Positions 47,261 through 55,736 of a DNA stretch of 64,000 nt are shown here, in pieces. The stretch's first letter is position 1; the number at the start of each line of letters is the position of its first letter. The notes below the pieces were generated by a model. It searched no databases. It had not been told where the DNA came from and saw nothing but the letters and a program-made list of their open reading frames with translations. Made by a program: the position numbers and the translations under genes. This DNA comes from Pseudomonas sp. DC1.2 (GTDB lineage Bacteria; Pseudomonadota; Gammaproteobacteria; Pseudomonadales; Pseudomonadaceae), in the NCBI RefSeq assembly GCF_034351645.1, contig NZ_CP133782.1, positions 4,593,001-4,657,000 of the forward strand, in the 5' to 3' direction.

Positions 47261-49318
47261 ATGCAGGCATTTTTATCACCGGGGATCGGATTGCTGGGGC
47301 GTTTTGGCTTCGCCCGCAAATTTCAGCTGCTGTTTCTGCTGTTTATTCTGCCGCTGGCGGGCAGCCTGTGGATGATAGGTCAAGACTATCGCGACAAACT
47401 CAACCTGATTTCCGGCGAGCGTGCCGGCGTTCGACAGTTACTGGCCTTAGATGCGCTCGATAATCTGCTCGCCGCTCAGCGTGACCGTGCCGCGCGCTGG
47501 CGCGCCACCGAAACCAATCGCCAACCGACACCGGCGACCCTCGCTGCCATGGCGGCGTTCGACAGTGTTCAGCCCGCGGTCGCCCAAGCCACCTCAGACC
47601 TGGGCGCAGCACTGAAAACCGAAGGCGCCGAGGGTGAAACCCTGACCCGTTACCAGGCACTGCAAACGGCCCTCGCCGGCCTCGACTCGAAAAGCCTGAG
47701 CAGCGTCGGTTGGTGGCCAGACGGCTACGACCGCTTTACCAACGCGTTGACCGCGCTGCAAGCCTTGCGCGAGCAGATCGCCATGGACAATCGACTGACC
47801 CTGGCGCCATGGCTGGAAACCTACCTGTTGACCCAGATCTCAACCCAACACGCACCGGACCTGATCGAACGGGTCGGCCGTCTTGCCGCGGTGGGACAGG
47901 CGTCGGTGGTGTCAGGACAATTCACCTTGCAAAGCCGCCTGCAATTGCGCGATTTGCGCGGGCGTATCGGCGATGCGCGCGAGCAACTTGCCAAAACAGC
48001 GAGCCTGCTCGAAGCACGCTTGCCCAGTGCCTTGCAAACGTGGGCCGGGCAATACCACGACAGCCTCAAGAACCTCGACGCGGGCCTGAAAGTCCTCGAT
48101 GACGGCGTATTCGGCGGCAGTATCAATCTCAAGCCGCAAGACTTTGAACGTAGCCTCGACGCTTTGCTCACCGACCTTGCAGCGCTGCGCCAGCAGTCTT
48201 TGGTATCGCTGGATCAGCGGCTCGATTACTACCACGGCTCCGCGATCCGTCAGTTAATAGTCGTGGCCACGATCTTTGGTTGCCTGCTGCTGGCTGCCTT
48301 GTACTTGTTCGTCTGCTTGCAGGCCTCGATTCGCCGCAGCGCCAGCGGCATCACTGTGCTGGCTGAAGCACTGCGTGATGGCAATCTGAGTTTGCAAGTA
48401 CCAGTGCAGGGCCGCGACGAACTGGCGGCCATCAGCACCGCCCTTAACGTCGCCGTGGTGCAACTGCGCAACAGCTTGCTGGGGGTCGATCACGAGACCT
48501 TGCAACTGAGCAACGCAGTGCGCACGCTTAACGATCACTCCAGCGGCGCCCTCGGCGAAGTCGAGGCTCAGCAAATCCAAATCAGCCAGATCGCCACAGC
48601 AGCCACGCAACTGGCCGCCACCTCCCAAGGGGTGGCGCAGAGCTGCGAACAGGCCTCGGGCAGCGCTCAGCACACTCAACGCATTGCAGCCGATAGCAGC
48701 CGTGACAGCCAACGCACCACGGCGAGCATTCAACAACTCAATCAGCGCCTCAACGACACGGCCGCCGCGCTGGGCCGGGTCAGTGAGCAAGGACAGCAGA
48801 TTCAGTTGGTGGTTGACACCATTCGTGGCGTCGCCGAACAAACCAACCTGCTGGCACTCAACGCCGCAATCGAGGCCGCGCGCGCGGGCGAACAAGGTCG
48901 CGGCTTTGCCGTGGTCGCGGATGAAGTGCGCAGCCTGTCACAACGCACCCAGTCCTCCACCGCGCAAATCGCCGGCACGGTCGATAGCCTGCGCAATACC
49001 GTGAACGAGGCCGTGAGCCTGATGCAGGCCGCCTGCGGCCAGGCGCAGTCCGATGCTGAAGCAGTGACCGGCCTGGGTGAACGACTAGGGGAAATCGCCA
49101 GCGCGGTGCAGAGCGTCACCGATACCTTGGCGCAGATCGCCACCGCCGTCGAAGAACAAGCGAGCACGGCCGACGAAGTCAGCAGCAACATCCAGCAAGT
49201 CGATCAGGCCGCAGTACGTTTGCTCGAAGGTGCGCGAGCGGTGAACCTGGCAGCGGATACTTTGAGCCAGGGCAGTAAGGCACTGAGTGCCAATACCGGG
49301 AGATTTCAGCTCAGTTAA
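47261..49318 (+). CDS. Methyl-accepting chemotaxis protein with periplasmic sensor
   Basis: 685 residues: membrane helix at about 24-41, a long periplasmic region (about 45-325) of mostly helical, Gln/Leu-rich sequence, second helix at about 328-350, HAMP linker (350-400), and a cytoplasmic signalling domain with the highly conserved hairpin [20 protein letters not shown] near 525-545. The ligand is unknown; the sensor region looks like a four-helix bundle type without a family I can name. GGGAG is 9 bases before the ATG. Confidence 0.9.
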   Translation: MQAFLSPGIGLLGRFGFARKFQLLFLLFILPLAGSLWMIGQDYRDKLNLISGERAGVRQLLALDALDNLLAAQRDRAARWRATETNRQPTPATLAAMAAFDSVQPAVAQATSDLGAALKTEGAEGETLTRYQALQTALAGLDSKSLSSVGWWPDGYDRFTNALTALQALREQIAMDNRLTLAPWLETYLLTQISTQHAPDLIERVGRLAAVGQASVVSGQFTLQSRLQLRDLRGRIGDAREQLAKTASLLEARLPSALQTWAGQYHDSLKNLDAGLKVLDDGVFGGSINLKPQDFERSLDALLTDLAALRQQSLVSLDQRLDYYHGSAIRQLIVVATIFGCLLLAALYLFVCLQASIRRSASGITVLAEALRDGNLSLQVPVQGRDELAAISTALNVAVVQLRNSLLGVDHETLQLSNAVRTLNDHSSGALGEVEAQQIQISQIATAATQLAATSQGVAQSCEQASGSAQHTQRIAADSSRDSQRTTASIQQLNQRLNDTAAALGRVSEQGQQIQLVVDTIRGVAEQTNLLALNAAIEAARAGEQGRGFAVVADEVRSLSQRTQSSTAQIAGTVDSLRNTVNEAVSLMQAACGQAQSDAEAVTGLGERLGEIASAVQSVTDTLAQIATAVEEQASTADEVSSNIQQVDQAAVRLLEGARAVNLAADTLSQGSKALSANTGRFQLS

Positions 49319-49393
49319 GGAGCGCCCTCCCCCGTATTTGCAGGTCTGGACGATAACCGGTTGAAAGCGTGGAGAAATATTTTAGATTTACGC

Positions 49394-49422
49394 TTGACGC
49401 ATTTGGGTTACAGGTGAATAAT
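49394..49422 (+). promoter_or_regulatory. Promoter of tRNA-Met
   Basis: TTGACG (49394-49399), 17 bases, AATAAT (49417-49422), then a GC-rich stretch (GCGCGCC) just before the likely start point, typical of growth-rate-controlled stable RNA promoters. Confidence 0.65.
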
Positions 49423-49433
49423 GCGCGCCACTT

Positions 49434-49510
49434 GGCTACATAGCTCAGTTGGTTAGAGCATAGCATTCATAATGCTGGGGTCCGGGGTTCAAGTCCCTGT
49501 GTAGCCACCA
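49434..49510 (+). tRNA. tRNA-Met (CAT anticodon, elongator)
   Basis: 77 bases with CCA encoded. Acceptor GGCTACA/TGTAGCC, anticodon stem AGCAT/ATGCT around TTCATAA, T-loop GTTCAAGTC. The first acceptor pair is G-C, so it is not the initiator; a lysidine-type tRNA-Ile(CAT) cannot be fully excluded, but the sequence resembles elongator Met. Confidence 0.93.
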
Positions 49511-49516
49511 AGTACT

Positions 49517-49550
49517 AAAAACGGCTTACCGCGAGGTAGGCCGTTTTTTT
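49517..49550 (+). terminator. Terminator of tRNA-Met
   Basis: ACGGCTTACC-GCGA-GGTAGGCCGT (10-bp stem with one G-U) followed by seven T. Confidence 0.92.
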
Positions 49551-49597
49551 ATGCCTCAAGAAAAGTGCCCCTGTGACGGAGCACTCACGACGCACGC

Positions 49598-50698
49598 TCA
49601 GCTCGCCAACGCTGACAACGCTCGCTCCCAGATTTGCCGGGTACGCAACTCGACCATGGCCCGCCAGTCGGGGTCTGCGGGGTAGAACTGTTCCAGCAGA
49701 TTGAGTTTGATTTCGCGCCCTACGGCATCAAACGGATCACCGTGAAGGTGCAACCAGTGGTCATCGCGCAGATGACGATGGACCACGGCGCCAGGGTACG
49801 TGCCGCACTCGATGACAAACGGCATCAACCTGACCTGCGGCAACGCATTGAGCAGCGCCTGCGAGGTGTAGCCGGTTGCTGTGGCCGCCACGCCGGTTTC
49901 ACTGGTGGTGTTGGCGCCGGTGTGCAGGGTGTACAGCCACGGACCATAAATGAGCTGCGCATCAGGCAACGCCGGATAAGCCGCTTCGGTGATCGTCAGC
50001 AGCATGGGATGACCGTATTCACCTGCACCGGTGTGCAAGTCAAAGCACAGGGCGACATCTGCATGCGACACGTGCTTTTGAATGATCTCGTGCAGGGTGC
50101 GATTCGACCAGGCCGGCGCCAGCCCTCCATAGAACAAGCCATCGGGATGACCATGCTGCCCGCCTTCAACAATCGACATCACCGCCGGCCAGCCGTGCTC
50201 GCTAATCTGTCGGTCAAGCAATGCGTCGGCGCGATCACGTTCGGGGCCGTGCAACTGGGTGCAGGCATAGAGGTCATGCAACGCTGAGTAGGCCTGGTTG
50301 TCCGGCAATGGGCGTTCGAAGTTCAAGTGATTGCGGTTCAAGTCGATGTTGTCTTCATTGACCCGACGTAACCACGCAGTCCCCCACGGGTTGATCAGGT
50401 GGATCATGACCACCGCGACACCCGCGGGCAGTGGGCGCTGGGCCAACGCATTCAGCCAAGAAATCTGGCAGCTCGAACCGTAGAAGCCTTCGACCCCATG
50501 AGTACCGCTGAGCGCAATCAACAGCCGCTTGGCGCTGGGGTCACCAAGCACCGCGACGTCGGTGCTCAGAGGCTCCCCACATGGACCACTCAGCGGATGC
50601 GTGTACTCGGTCAACGTGGCACCGGCAGCGGTGGCCGCGGCCAGGAATTGTTCACGTTGCTCACGGTAACTGAGCTGGGTAGGAAACTCGGTCTGCAT
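49598..50698 (-). CDS. DUF2817 family zinc peptidase (M14-like)
   Basis: 366 residues. The zinc motif is SGTHGVEGFYGS (His67, Glu70), with a later substrate-binding NIDLNRN segment and FDLHTGAGEYGHP carrying the third His (about 233). These features match DUF2817, a branch of M14 carboxypeptidases. No signal peptide, so probably cytoplasmic. It faces away from the gamma-glutamyltransferase gene; both could serve peptide or gamma-glutamyl compound turnover (inference). Confidence 0.85.
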   Translation of the reverse strand: MQTEFPTQLSYREQREQFLAAATAAGATLTEYTHPLSGPCGEPLSTDVAVLGDPSAKRLLIALSGTHGVEGFYGSSCQISWLNALAQRPLPAGVAVVMIHLINPWGTAWLRRVNEDNIDLNRNHLNFERPLPDNQAYSALHDLYACTQLHGPERDRADALLDRQISEHGWPAVMSIVEGGQHGHPDGLFYGGLAPAWSNRTLHEIIQKHVSHADVALCFDLHTGAGEYGHPMLLTITEAAYPALPDAQLIYGPWLYTLHTGANTTSETGVAATATGYTSQALLNALPQVRLMPFVIECGTYPGAVVHRHLRDDHWLHLHGDPFDAVGREIKLNLLEQFYPADPDWRAMVELRTRQIWERALSALAS

Positions 50699-50877
50699 AG
50701 CAGCCTCTTGTTGATTTTCTGAGCGGTATGTTGCCCTAGACCCTACAGAAGATTCGTCTTCGCATGAAGGGTCAAACCCTTCTTACTGTCATCCCATTTA
50801 ACCGCATGCGCGTTGCGTCCCTATCTGTCGGCCGATAAAGTCCACAGATCCTTTATCCCACGGACGGAGTACACCGC

Positions 50878-52722
50878 GTGTTTACAGCCTTGCCCTTGAG
50901 CCGCCGTCACCTGTCAGCCCTGTCGCTGATTGCGACCGCCCTAACACTCTGCGCTTGCAACGCGGCGCCTGCTTCGCCGCCGGTATCGAAGCTGCCACTC
51001 GCCCCGGAAATCGCCTCGGGTTACCGCACTGATCTGCGTACCCAGCACGCCGCGACACACATGGCAGCGGCAGCCAACCCACTGGCCGCCGAGGCCGGAC
51101 GAGCAATGCTGCGCCAGGGCGGTTCCGCAATCGATGCCGCGATTGCCATGCAAGCGGTGCTGACACTGGTCGAGCCACAGTCCTCCGGTATCGGCGGCGG
51201 TGCGTTGATCGTGTTGTGGGATGGCAAAGCCGTGCGCACCTACGACGGCCGGGAAACGGCGCCGGCCGGGGCCACTGAAAAACTGTTTCTGAACGCTGAC
51301 GGCACACCGATGCCCTTCCCCCAGGCGCAGATCGGTGGACGATCCGTCGGGACGCCGGGCGTCTTGCGCGCGCTCGAACTGGCCCATCAAGCAAACGGCC
51401 GGCTGCCATGGGCGACACTGTTCGAGCCCGCGATCAAACTCGCGGAACACGGCTTCGCCATCTCGCCACGCCTGCATCAATTGATCGCCTCGGACACTTA
51501 CATCCAGCGCTCGCCTGACATGGCCGCGTACTTTCTCAATGCCGATGGCAGTCCGAAAGCGGTCGGCACCCTGCTGAAAAACCCGGCACTGGCGGCCGTG
51601 CTGCAACGCATCGCCACCGAAGGCCCGGATGCGCTATACAAAGGCCCCATCGCCGCTGAAATCGTCGCCAAAGTCCGAGGCCACAAAAACCCTGGCAGCC
51701 TGTCGTTGAACGACCTTCAAGGTTACCGGGCCAAGGAACGTACGCCGCTGTGTACCGACTACAAACGCTGGCAAGTCTGCGGCATGCCGCCACCGTCATC
51801 CGGCGGGATTGCCGTGGCGCAAATCCTCGGCACGTTACAAGCCCTGGAAACCCAAGACCCACGCTTCGCCCTGGCACCGCTAAAACCGCTCAAGACAACC
51901 AAACCGGCAGGCATCGAACCGGCGCCTGAAGCCGTACACCTGATTTGCGAAGCCGAGCGTTTGGCCTACGCCGACCGCGCGCAGTATGTCGCCGACACCG
52001 ATTTCGTCCAGGTGCCGGTCAACGGTCTGGTGGACCGCGCCTACCTGGCCAGCCGCGCCGCACTGATCAGCGACACCAGCATGGGCGTGGCCAAACCTGG
52101 GACCCCAGCGGGAATTCAGGTCGCCTACGCACCGGACCGTTCGCCGCTGCGCATCTCCACCTCGCAAGTGGTGGCGGTCGATGACCGTGGCGGCGCGGTA
52201 TCGATGACGACCACCGTCGAAGCCGCGTTCGGCTCGCACCTGATGGTCCAGGGTTTTTTGCTCAACAATCAAATGACTGACTTCTCGTTCATCCCCGAAG
52301 AGAACGGGCAAAAGGTCGCTAACCGCGTTGAACCCGGCAAGCGCCCGCGCTCGTCCATGGCGCCGACACTGATCTTTGACCGTCAGAGTGGCGAATTCGT
52401 CGCCACCGTCGGTTCCCCCGGCGGCTCGCAGATCATCGAATACGTCGCCAAAACCACCATCGGCTTACTCGACTGGAATCTCGACCCGCAAACCGCCATC
52501 AACCTGCCCAACTTCGGCAGCCGTAACGGTCCGACCGAACTGGAACAAGGCCAGTTCAGCCCGGCACTGATACAAGCGCTGAAGGACAAGGGGCACGCGG
52601 TGAACGAAATCGACATGACCAGCGGCACGCAGGCGATTGTTCGGATCAAGGATGCGCAGGGAAAGGCATCGTTGGCGGGTGGCGCCGATCCACGGCGCGA
52701 GGGCGCCGCGCTGGGAAATTGA
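50878..52722 (+). CDS. ggt: Gamma-glutamyltransferase, lipid-anchored
   Basis: Cleaves gamma-glutamyl bonds, e.g. of glutathione, as a self-processing N-terminal nucleophile enzyme. 614 residues. The GTG start at 50878 (after CGGACGGAG) begins a lipoprotein signal ending in lipobox LCAC (Cys27). The catalytic Thr is inferred at about 428 in STSQVVAVDD, followed by MTTTVEAAFGS. Substrate residues KRPRSSMAPT and GSPGGSQ are present. Most characterised bacterial enzymes are soluble periplasmic, so lipid anchoring deserves notice. Confidence 0.92.
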   Translation: MFTALPLSRRHLSALSLIATALTLCACNAAPASPPVSKLPLAPEIASGYRTDLRTQHAATHMAAAANPLAAEAGRAMLRQGGSAIDAAIAMQAVLTLVEPQSSGIGGGALIVLWDGKAVRTYDGRETAPAGATEKLFLNADGTPMPFPQAQIGGRSVGTPGVLRALELAHQANGRLPWATLFEPAIKLAEHGFAISPRLHQLIASDTYIQRSPDMAAYFLNADGSPKAVGTLLKNPALAAVLQRIATEGPDALYKGPIAAEIVAKVRGHKNPGSLSLNDLQGYRAKERTPLCTDYKRWQVCGMPPPSSGGIAVAQILGTLQALETQDPRFALAPLKPLKTTKPAGIEPAPEAVHLICEAERLAYADRAQYVADTDFVQVPVNGLVDRAYLASRAALISDTSMGVAKPGTPAGIQVAYAPDRSPLRISTSQVVAVDDRGGAVSMTTTVEAAFGSHLMVQGFLLNNQMTDFSFIPEENGQKVANRVEPGKRPRSSMAPTLIFDRQSGEFVATVGSPGGSQIIEYVAKTTIGLLDWNLDPQTAINLPNFGSRNGPTELEQGQFSPALIQALKDKGHAVNEIDMTSGTQAIVRIKDAQGKASLAGGADPRREGAALGN

Positions 52723-52744
52723 GTCCTGCGCGTTAATCAGAACG

Positions 52745-52769
52745 GGCTTACCGCGAGGCAGGCCTTTTT
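52745..52769 (+). terminator. Probable terminator of ggt
   Basis: GGCTTACC-GCGA-GGCAGGCC with one mismatch, then five T. It is nearly the same sequence as the terminator of tRNA-Met at 49521-49550. Confidence 0.6.
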
Positions 52770-52963
52770 ATACTCGGCGAATGGAGGCGCCGGGCGCGCA
52801 GCCTTCCTGGATGATCAACGGATCGGGCGTAGAGCCATTCAGGGTTACAGCGAGAGGCCTTGGTGACTGAAGGGTGCCTGATTTACAGTCGACCACGGGC
52901 CGCGAATAATTCCGCCCATTTACGGAGGCGACAAGCGCTCCCGTTCCTGCTTGAGGTTTGCCC

Positions 52964-53959
52964 ATGTCCAGCACGATGCGCGCATTGATACTGAACGACT
53001 ATGCCACCGGTTACTTCACCGACACCCGGATGCCCCGTCCCGAGGCGGGCCCCGGTCAAGTGCTGGTGCGCGTAGTAGCCAGTGGTGTGAACCCGATCGA
53101 CTACAAGATCCGCACCGGTAATGCGCCCTATGCGATGCCCGATCTGCCGGCGATTATCGGGACCGATCTGGCCGGTGTGGTGGAAGCTCTGGGCCCTGGC
53201 GTGACCCGGTTTGCGCTCGGCGACGAAGTGTTCGGCCTGACGGGTGGTGTGCGGGGCCTTCAGGGATCACTGGCTGAATACGCCGCCGTCGATGCGGACC
53301 TGCTAGCTCATAAACCGAGCAATATCAGCCTGCGGGAAGCGGCTGCGATGCCGCTGGTGTTTCTGACGGCATGGGAAGGTTTGGTCGATCGCGTCGGCGT
53401 CAAAGCCGGTCAACGCGTACTCGTGCATGGCGGTGCCGGAGGAGTGGGCCACGCGGCGGTTCAAATCGCCAAAGCCATGGGCGCCGAGGTCTTCACCACG
53501 GTCTCGGCAGGCAAGAAAAACATCGTCGAAAGCTACGGCGCCACGGCCATCGACTACAACGCCAGTCGGGTTGCCGACTACGTCGAGGCCCACACCGCAG
53601 GCCAAGGGTTCGATGTGATCTATGACACCGTCGGTGGCGCCAGCCTTGATGCCTCGTTCGAGGCGATTGCACATTACGGCCATATCGCCAGTTGTGCCGC
53701 CTTCGCTCAGCACAGCCTGGCGGTGGGTTCACTTCGATGTGCCACCCTGTCCGGCGTCTTTGTGCTACTGCCAATGCTCAGTGGCATTGGCCGGGCGCAC
53801 CACGGTGACATTCTTAAACAGGCCGCGCAGATGGTTGAGCAAGGGACGTTCAAACCACTGCTCGACGCGCACCGTTATTCACTGGCCGACGCCCATGCCG
53901 CTCACGACGCGGTGCAGTCGGGATCAGCGGTGGGCAAAGTGGTGATCGACATCGCTTAA
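52964..53959 (+). CDS. Zinc-free quinone oxidoreductase-like alcohol dehydrogenase (MDR family)
   Basis: 331 residues of the medium-chain dehydrogenase superfamily. GroES-like N-terminal domain with GVNPIDYKIR (about 36-45), then a Rossmann domain with the NADPH motif HGGAGGVGHAAVQIAK (about 152-167). Zinc ligands of classical alcohol dehydrogenases are lacking, as in quinone oxidoreductases. The ATG at 52964 follows GAGG; a TTG two codons upstream is not preferred. Substrate unknown. Confidence 0.87.
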   Translation: MSSTMRALILNDYATGYFTDTRMPRPEAGPGQVLVRVVASGVNPIDYKIRTGNAPYAMPDLPAIIGTDLAGVVEALGPGVTRFALGDEVFGLTGGVRGLQGSLAEYAAVDADLLAHKPSNISLREAAAMPLVFLTAWEGLVDRVGVKAGQRVLVHGGAGGVGHAAVQIAKAMGAEVFTTVSAGKKNIVESYGATAIDYNASRVADYVEAHTAGQGFDVIYDTVGGASLDASFEAIAHYGHIASCAAFAQHSLAVGSLRCATLSGVFVLLPMLSGIGRAHHGDILKQAAQMVEQGTFKPLLDAHRYSLADAHAAHDAVQSGSAVGKVVIDIA

Positions 53960-53997
53960 GCAGTGAACAGTGCGATGCCTGGCTAAAAGGGGAAACC

Positions 53998-54019
53998 TGT
54001 GGCGAGTGGTCTCGCCACA
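53998..54019. repeat. Perfect hairpin between converging genes
   Basis: TGTGGCGAG-TGGT-CTCGCCACA lies between the quinone oxidoreductase and molbindin genes. It lacks a T-run; it may block or end transcription in both directions, and resembles a shortened fluorescens-type repeat. Confidence 0.5.
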
Positions 54020-54026
54020 CGCGACA

Positions 54027-54455
54027 TCACGCAGGCACGCCCAGAATGATGTGTGACGCCTTGATCACTGCTGTAGCGCTAACGCCCGGCGCCAGTCCCA
54101 GTTCGGCGACAGCCTCACGGGTAACAATCGAATAGACGTCACTGCCGCCTTCAAGCGTGATGACCACTTCAGCGTTCACCGCACCATCAGTCACGCTGGT
54201 GACCTTGCCTTCCAGGCAGTTACGCGCCGAAAGACGAATGTCGCTGGACTCGGTCATCAGCATTACCCAAGGCGCCTTCACCAACGCGACCGCCTCCTTG
54301 CCAACCGCCAGGCCAAGGCTCTTGACGCTTTCCATGGTCACGACAGCCACCAGTTCATTGCCTCCCGGCAGTTTCAGCGATACCTCGGCGTTGACGGCGC
54401 CTGGCTGAAGTTTGCTGATGGTGCCCTTGAAGACGTTACGTGCGCTGACTTTCAT
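54027..54455 (-). CDS. Molbindin: tandem Mop (TOBE) domain molybdate-binding protein
   Basis: 142 residues made of two similar Mop domains (about 1-70 and 73-142), each opening with SARN-x-(F/L)-(K/E)G and containing GAVNAEV. Di-Mop proteins bind molybdate or tungstate in the cytoplasm, storing it or buffering it. The start at 54455 (MKVSARNVF) follows GGGG. No molybdate transport genes are near; moeB of this window is 19 kb away. Confidence 0.88.
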   Translation of the reverse strand: MKVSARNVFKGTISKLQPGAVNAEVSLKLPGGNELVAVVTMESVKSLGLAVGKEAVALVKAPWVMLMTESSDIRLSARNCLEGKVTSVTDGAVNAEVVITLEGGSDVYSIVTREAVAELGLAPGVSATAVIKASHIILGVPA

Positions 54456-54587
54456 GTTGTTGCCCCTATTGATTTTTTTTGTATACAACTTTGTGCATGA
54501 TTCGGGATCTCACGCCATTAGGCAACAACACAACTACGCCCTAACCTACTTCCACGCTTCAATTCCGGACGTCAGGACGACACCTCC

Positions 54588-54725
54588 TCAGCGATTGGCC
54601 AGCAGGTGCGCGCCGAACAGCAGGTAGCAACTGGCGGCCAACTGTGCAGTGTTGAAGAAGTTGGGCCCCGGCGTTACCACCGCGACCGTCTACAACACGG
54701 CCAACGACACCAAGGTGTGCGGCAT
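54588..54725 (-). pseudogene. LysE-family exporter remnant
   Basis: Read on the minus strand, a frame of 45 codons with one internal stop gives MPHTLVSLAVL, stop, then TVAVVTPGPNFFNTAQLAAS, the N-terminal LysE signature with TPGPNFF. This runs straight into YLLFGAHLLANR and a stop codon, which looks like a LysE C-terminus. A complete family member has about 200 residues, so roughly 450-500 bases of the middle are missing and a stop codon interrupts the N-terminus. An AAGGAGG site survives upstream, but in another frame relation. Confidence 0.7.
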
Positions 54726-54791
54726 ACGTCACGTGTGCTTGTTCCATCCTGGAAACCTCCTTGGTGGTCGGTCTTGACGCGGTGCTTACTA

Positions 54792-55004
54792 TTACTCGAC
54801 CTCGGGCACATGGATCAACAGGTCGCCCGGCTGACAATTCAAGTGCTTGCAAATCGCGTCCAGGGTTGCCAAACGCAACCCCTTGACCTTGCCTTGCTTC
54901 AGCAGAGAAAGGTTGGCTTCGGTAATCCCGATAGCGGCCGCAAGGTCTTTGGATTTGACCTTACGCAACGCAAGCATCACGTCCAACTGAATGACAATTG
55001 ACAT
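54792..55004 (-). CDS. Small HTH (Xre/YozG-type) regulator
   Basis: 70 residues: a single helix-turn-helix domain (about 14-60) with SKDLAAAIGITEANLSLLKQ and a C-terminal CQPGDLLIHVPE. The start at 55004 (MSIVIQLDVML) is 7 bases behind the DUF2975 gene. Pairs of DUF2975 and a YozG-like HTH protein are common and are thought to be a small membrane-linked regulatory unit. Confidence 0.86.
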   Translation of the reverse strand: MSIVIQLDVMLALRKVKSKDLAAAIGITEANLSLLKQGKVKGLRLATLDAICKHLNCQPGDLLIHVPEVE

Positions 55005-55011
55005 AAGAGTC

Positions 55012-55572
55012 TCAAACGAAGGTGCGGTTTTCAGAGTCCACTTCACTGGCCTGCCACAGGATACGCGCGATGATCGAAATACAGGCAGCCAGGAACAACG
55101 CAACAAACGTCGGTGCCGTAATACTTAACGAAACCAACCGCTCACCGACCGGCGCATTGATGGTCACCCAAACGCTGAGCAAAGGCTCGCACAGAAAATC
55201 GAGCAGCACCCAGATAGCCACGCCACGCCCTACCTTCCCGAGGTGAAGTGCGGCCTCACGGGAAAAATACTCCCCGCGAGCATAGGTCTGAAACAAGCGA
55301 CGCAAGTACACCAACCCGAACGCCATCGCCAATAGGGGCACGCTTGATAACACGATACCGCCCAGCGCTTGCCACCAAGGAAACAGCGCTGCCTGGTCGG
55401 CCATATCCCCGAGCTGGCGCTCGGTCAGAGCAAAACCCAACCCCCACCCATTTTTCTCAACCAGGGAAGGAACGAGCCAGAGCAAAGCGTTGAGCAGGAG
55501 CATCACGGCGATCAGCAACAGAGTGACCACCGCCATACGCTGGCTGAGTTGGGCAAGACGATTGGAAGTCAT
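55012..55572 (-). CDS. DUF2975 family membrane protein
   Basis: 186 residues with four hydrophobic segments (about 12-33, 62-85, 105-135, 150-175). Upstream partner of the HTH gene, same operon, 7-base gap. Function unknown. The promoter lies in the AT-rich region 55573-55660 shared with the AraC gene. Confidence 0.82.
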   Translation of the reverse strand: MTSNRLAQLSQRMAVVTLLLIAVMLLLNALLWLVPSLVEKNGWGLGFALTERQLGDMADQAALFPWWQALGGIVLSSVPLLAMAFGLVYLRRLFQTYARGEYFSREAALHLGKVGRGVAIWVLLDFLCEPLLSVWVTINAPVGERLVSLSITAPTFVALFLAACISIIARILWQASEVDSENRTFV

Positions 55573-55624
55573 GGCGTAGCCTTACAGGAATGGGCGGAAG
55601 CAAAATCCTAAGCATTTAATTATC

Positions 55625-55653
55625 GTAAAACAATAATTAATAACTGTAAAACA
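55625..55653. promoter_or_regulatory. Direct repeat GTAAAACA in the DUF2975/AraC promoter region
   Basis: GTAAAACA at 55625-55632 and 55646-55653, 21 bases apart (two helix turns), in an unusually AT-rich stretch (ATAATTAATAA between them). A likely binding site for the small HTH protein or the AraC protein. Confidence 0.4.
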
Positions 55654-55736
55654 TGTATCTGCAAGCTTCTGAGGACATATCAACCACTCTGACTTACTGT
55701 GTCGAACATCGCCCCCAAGGCAATCGAGCATCAACC

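Noticed and set aside
49434..49510. Integrated element at tRNA-Met
   Set aside because: No second copy of the tRNA 3' end, no integrase gene and no foreign-looking genes follow. Only the terminator core recurs.
54606..55001. Plus-strand frame of 131 codons over the HTH gene and LysE remnant
   Set aside because: Antisense to a clear HTH domain; no ribosome site or domain of its own.
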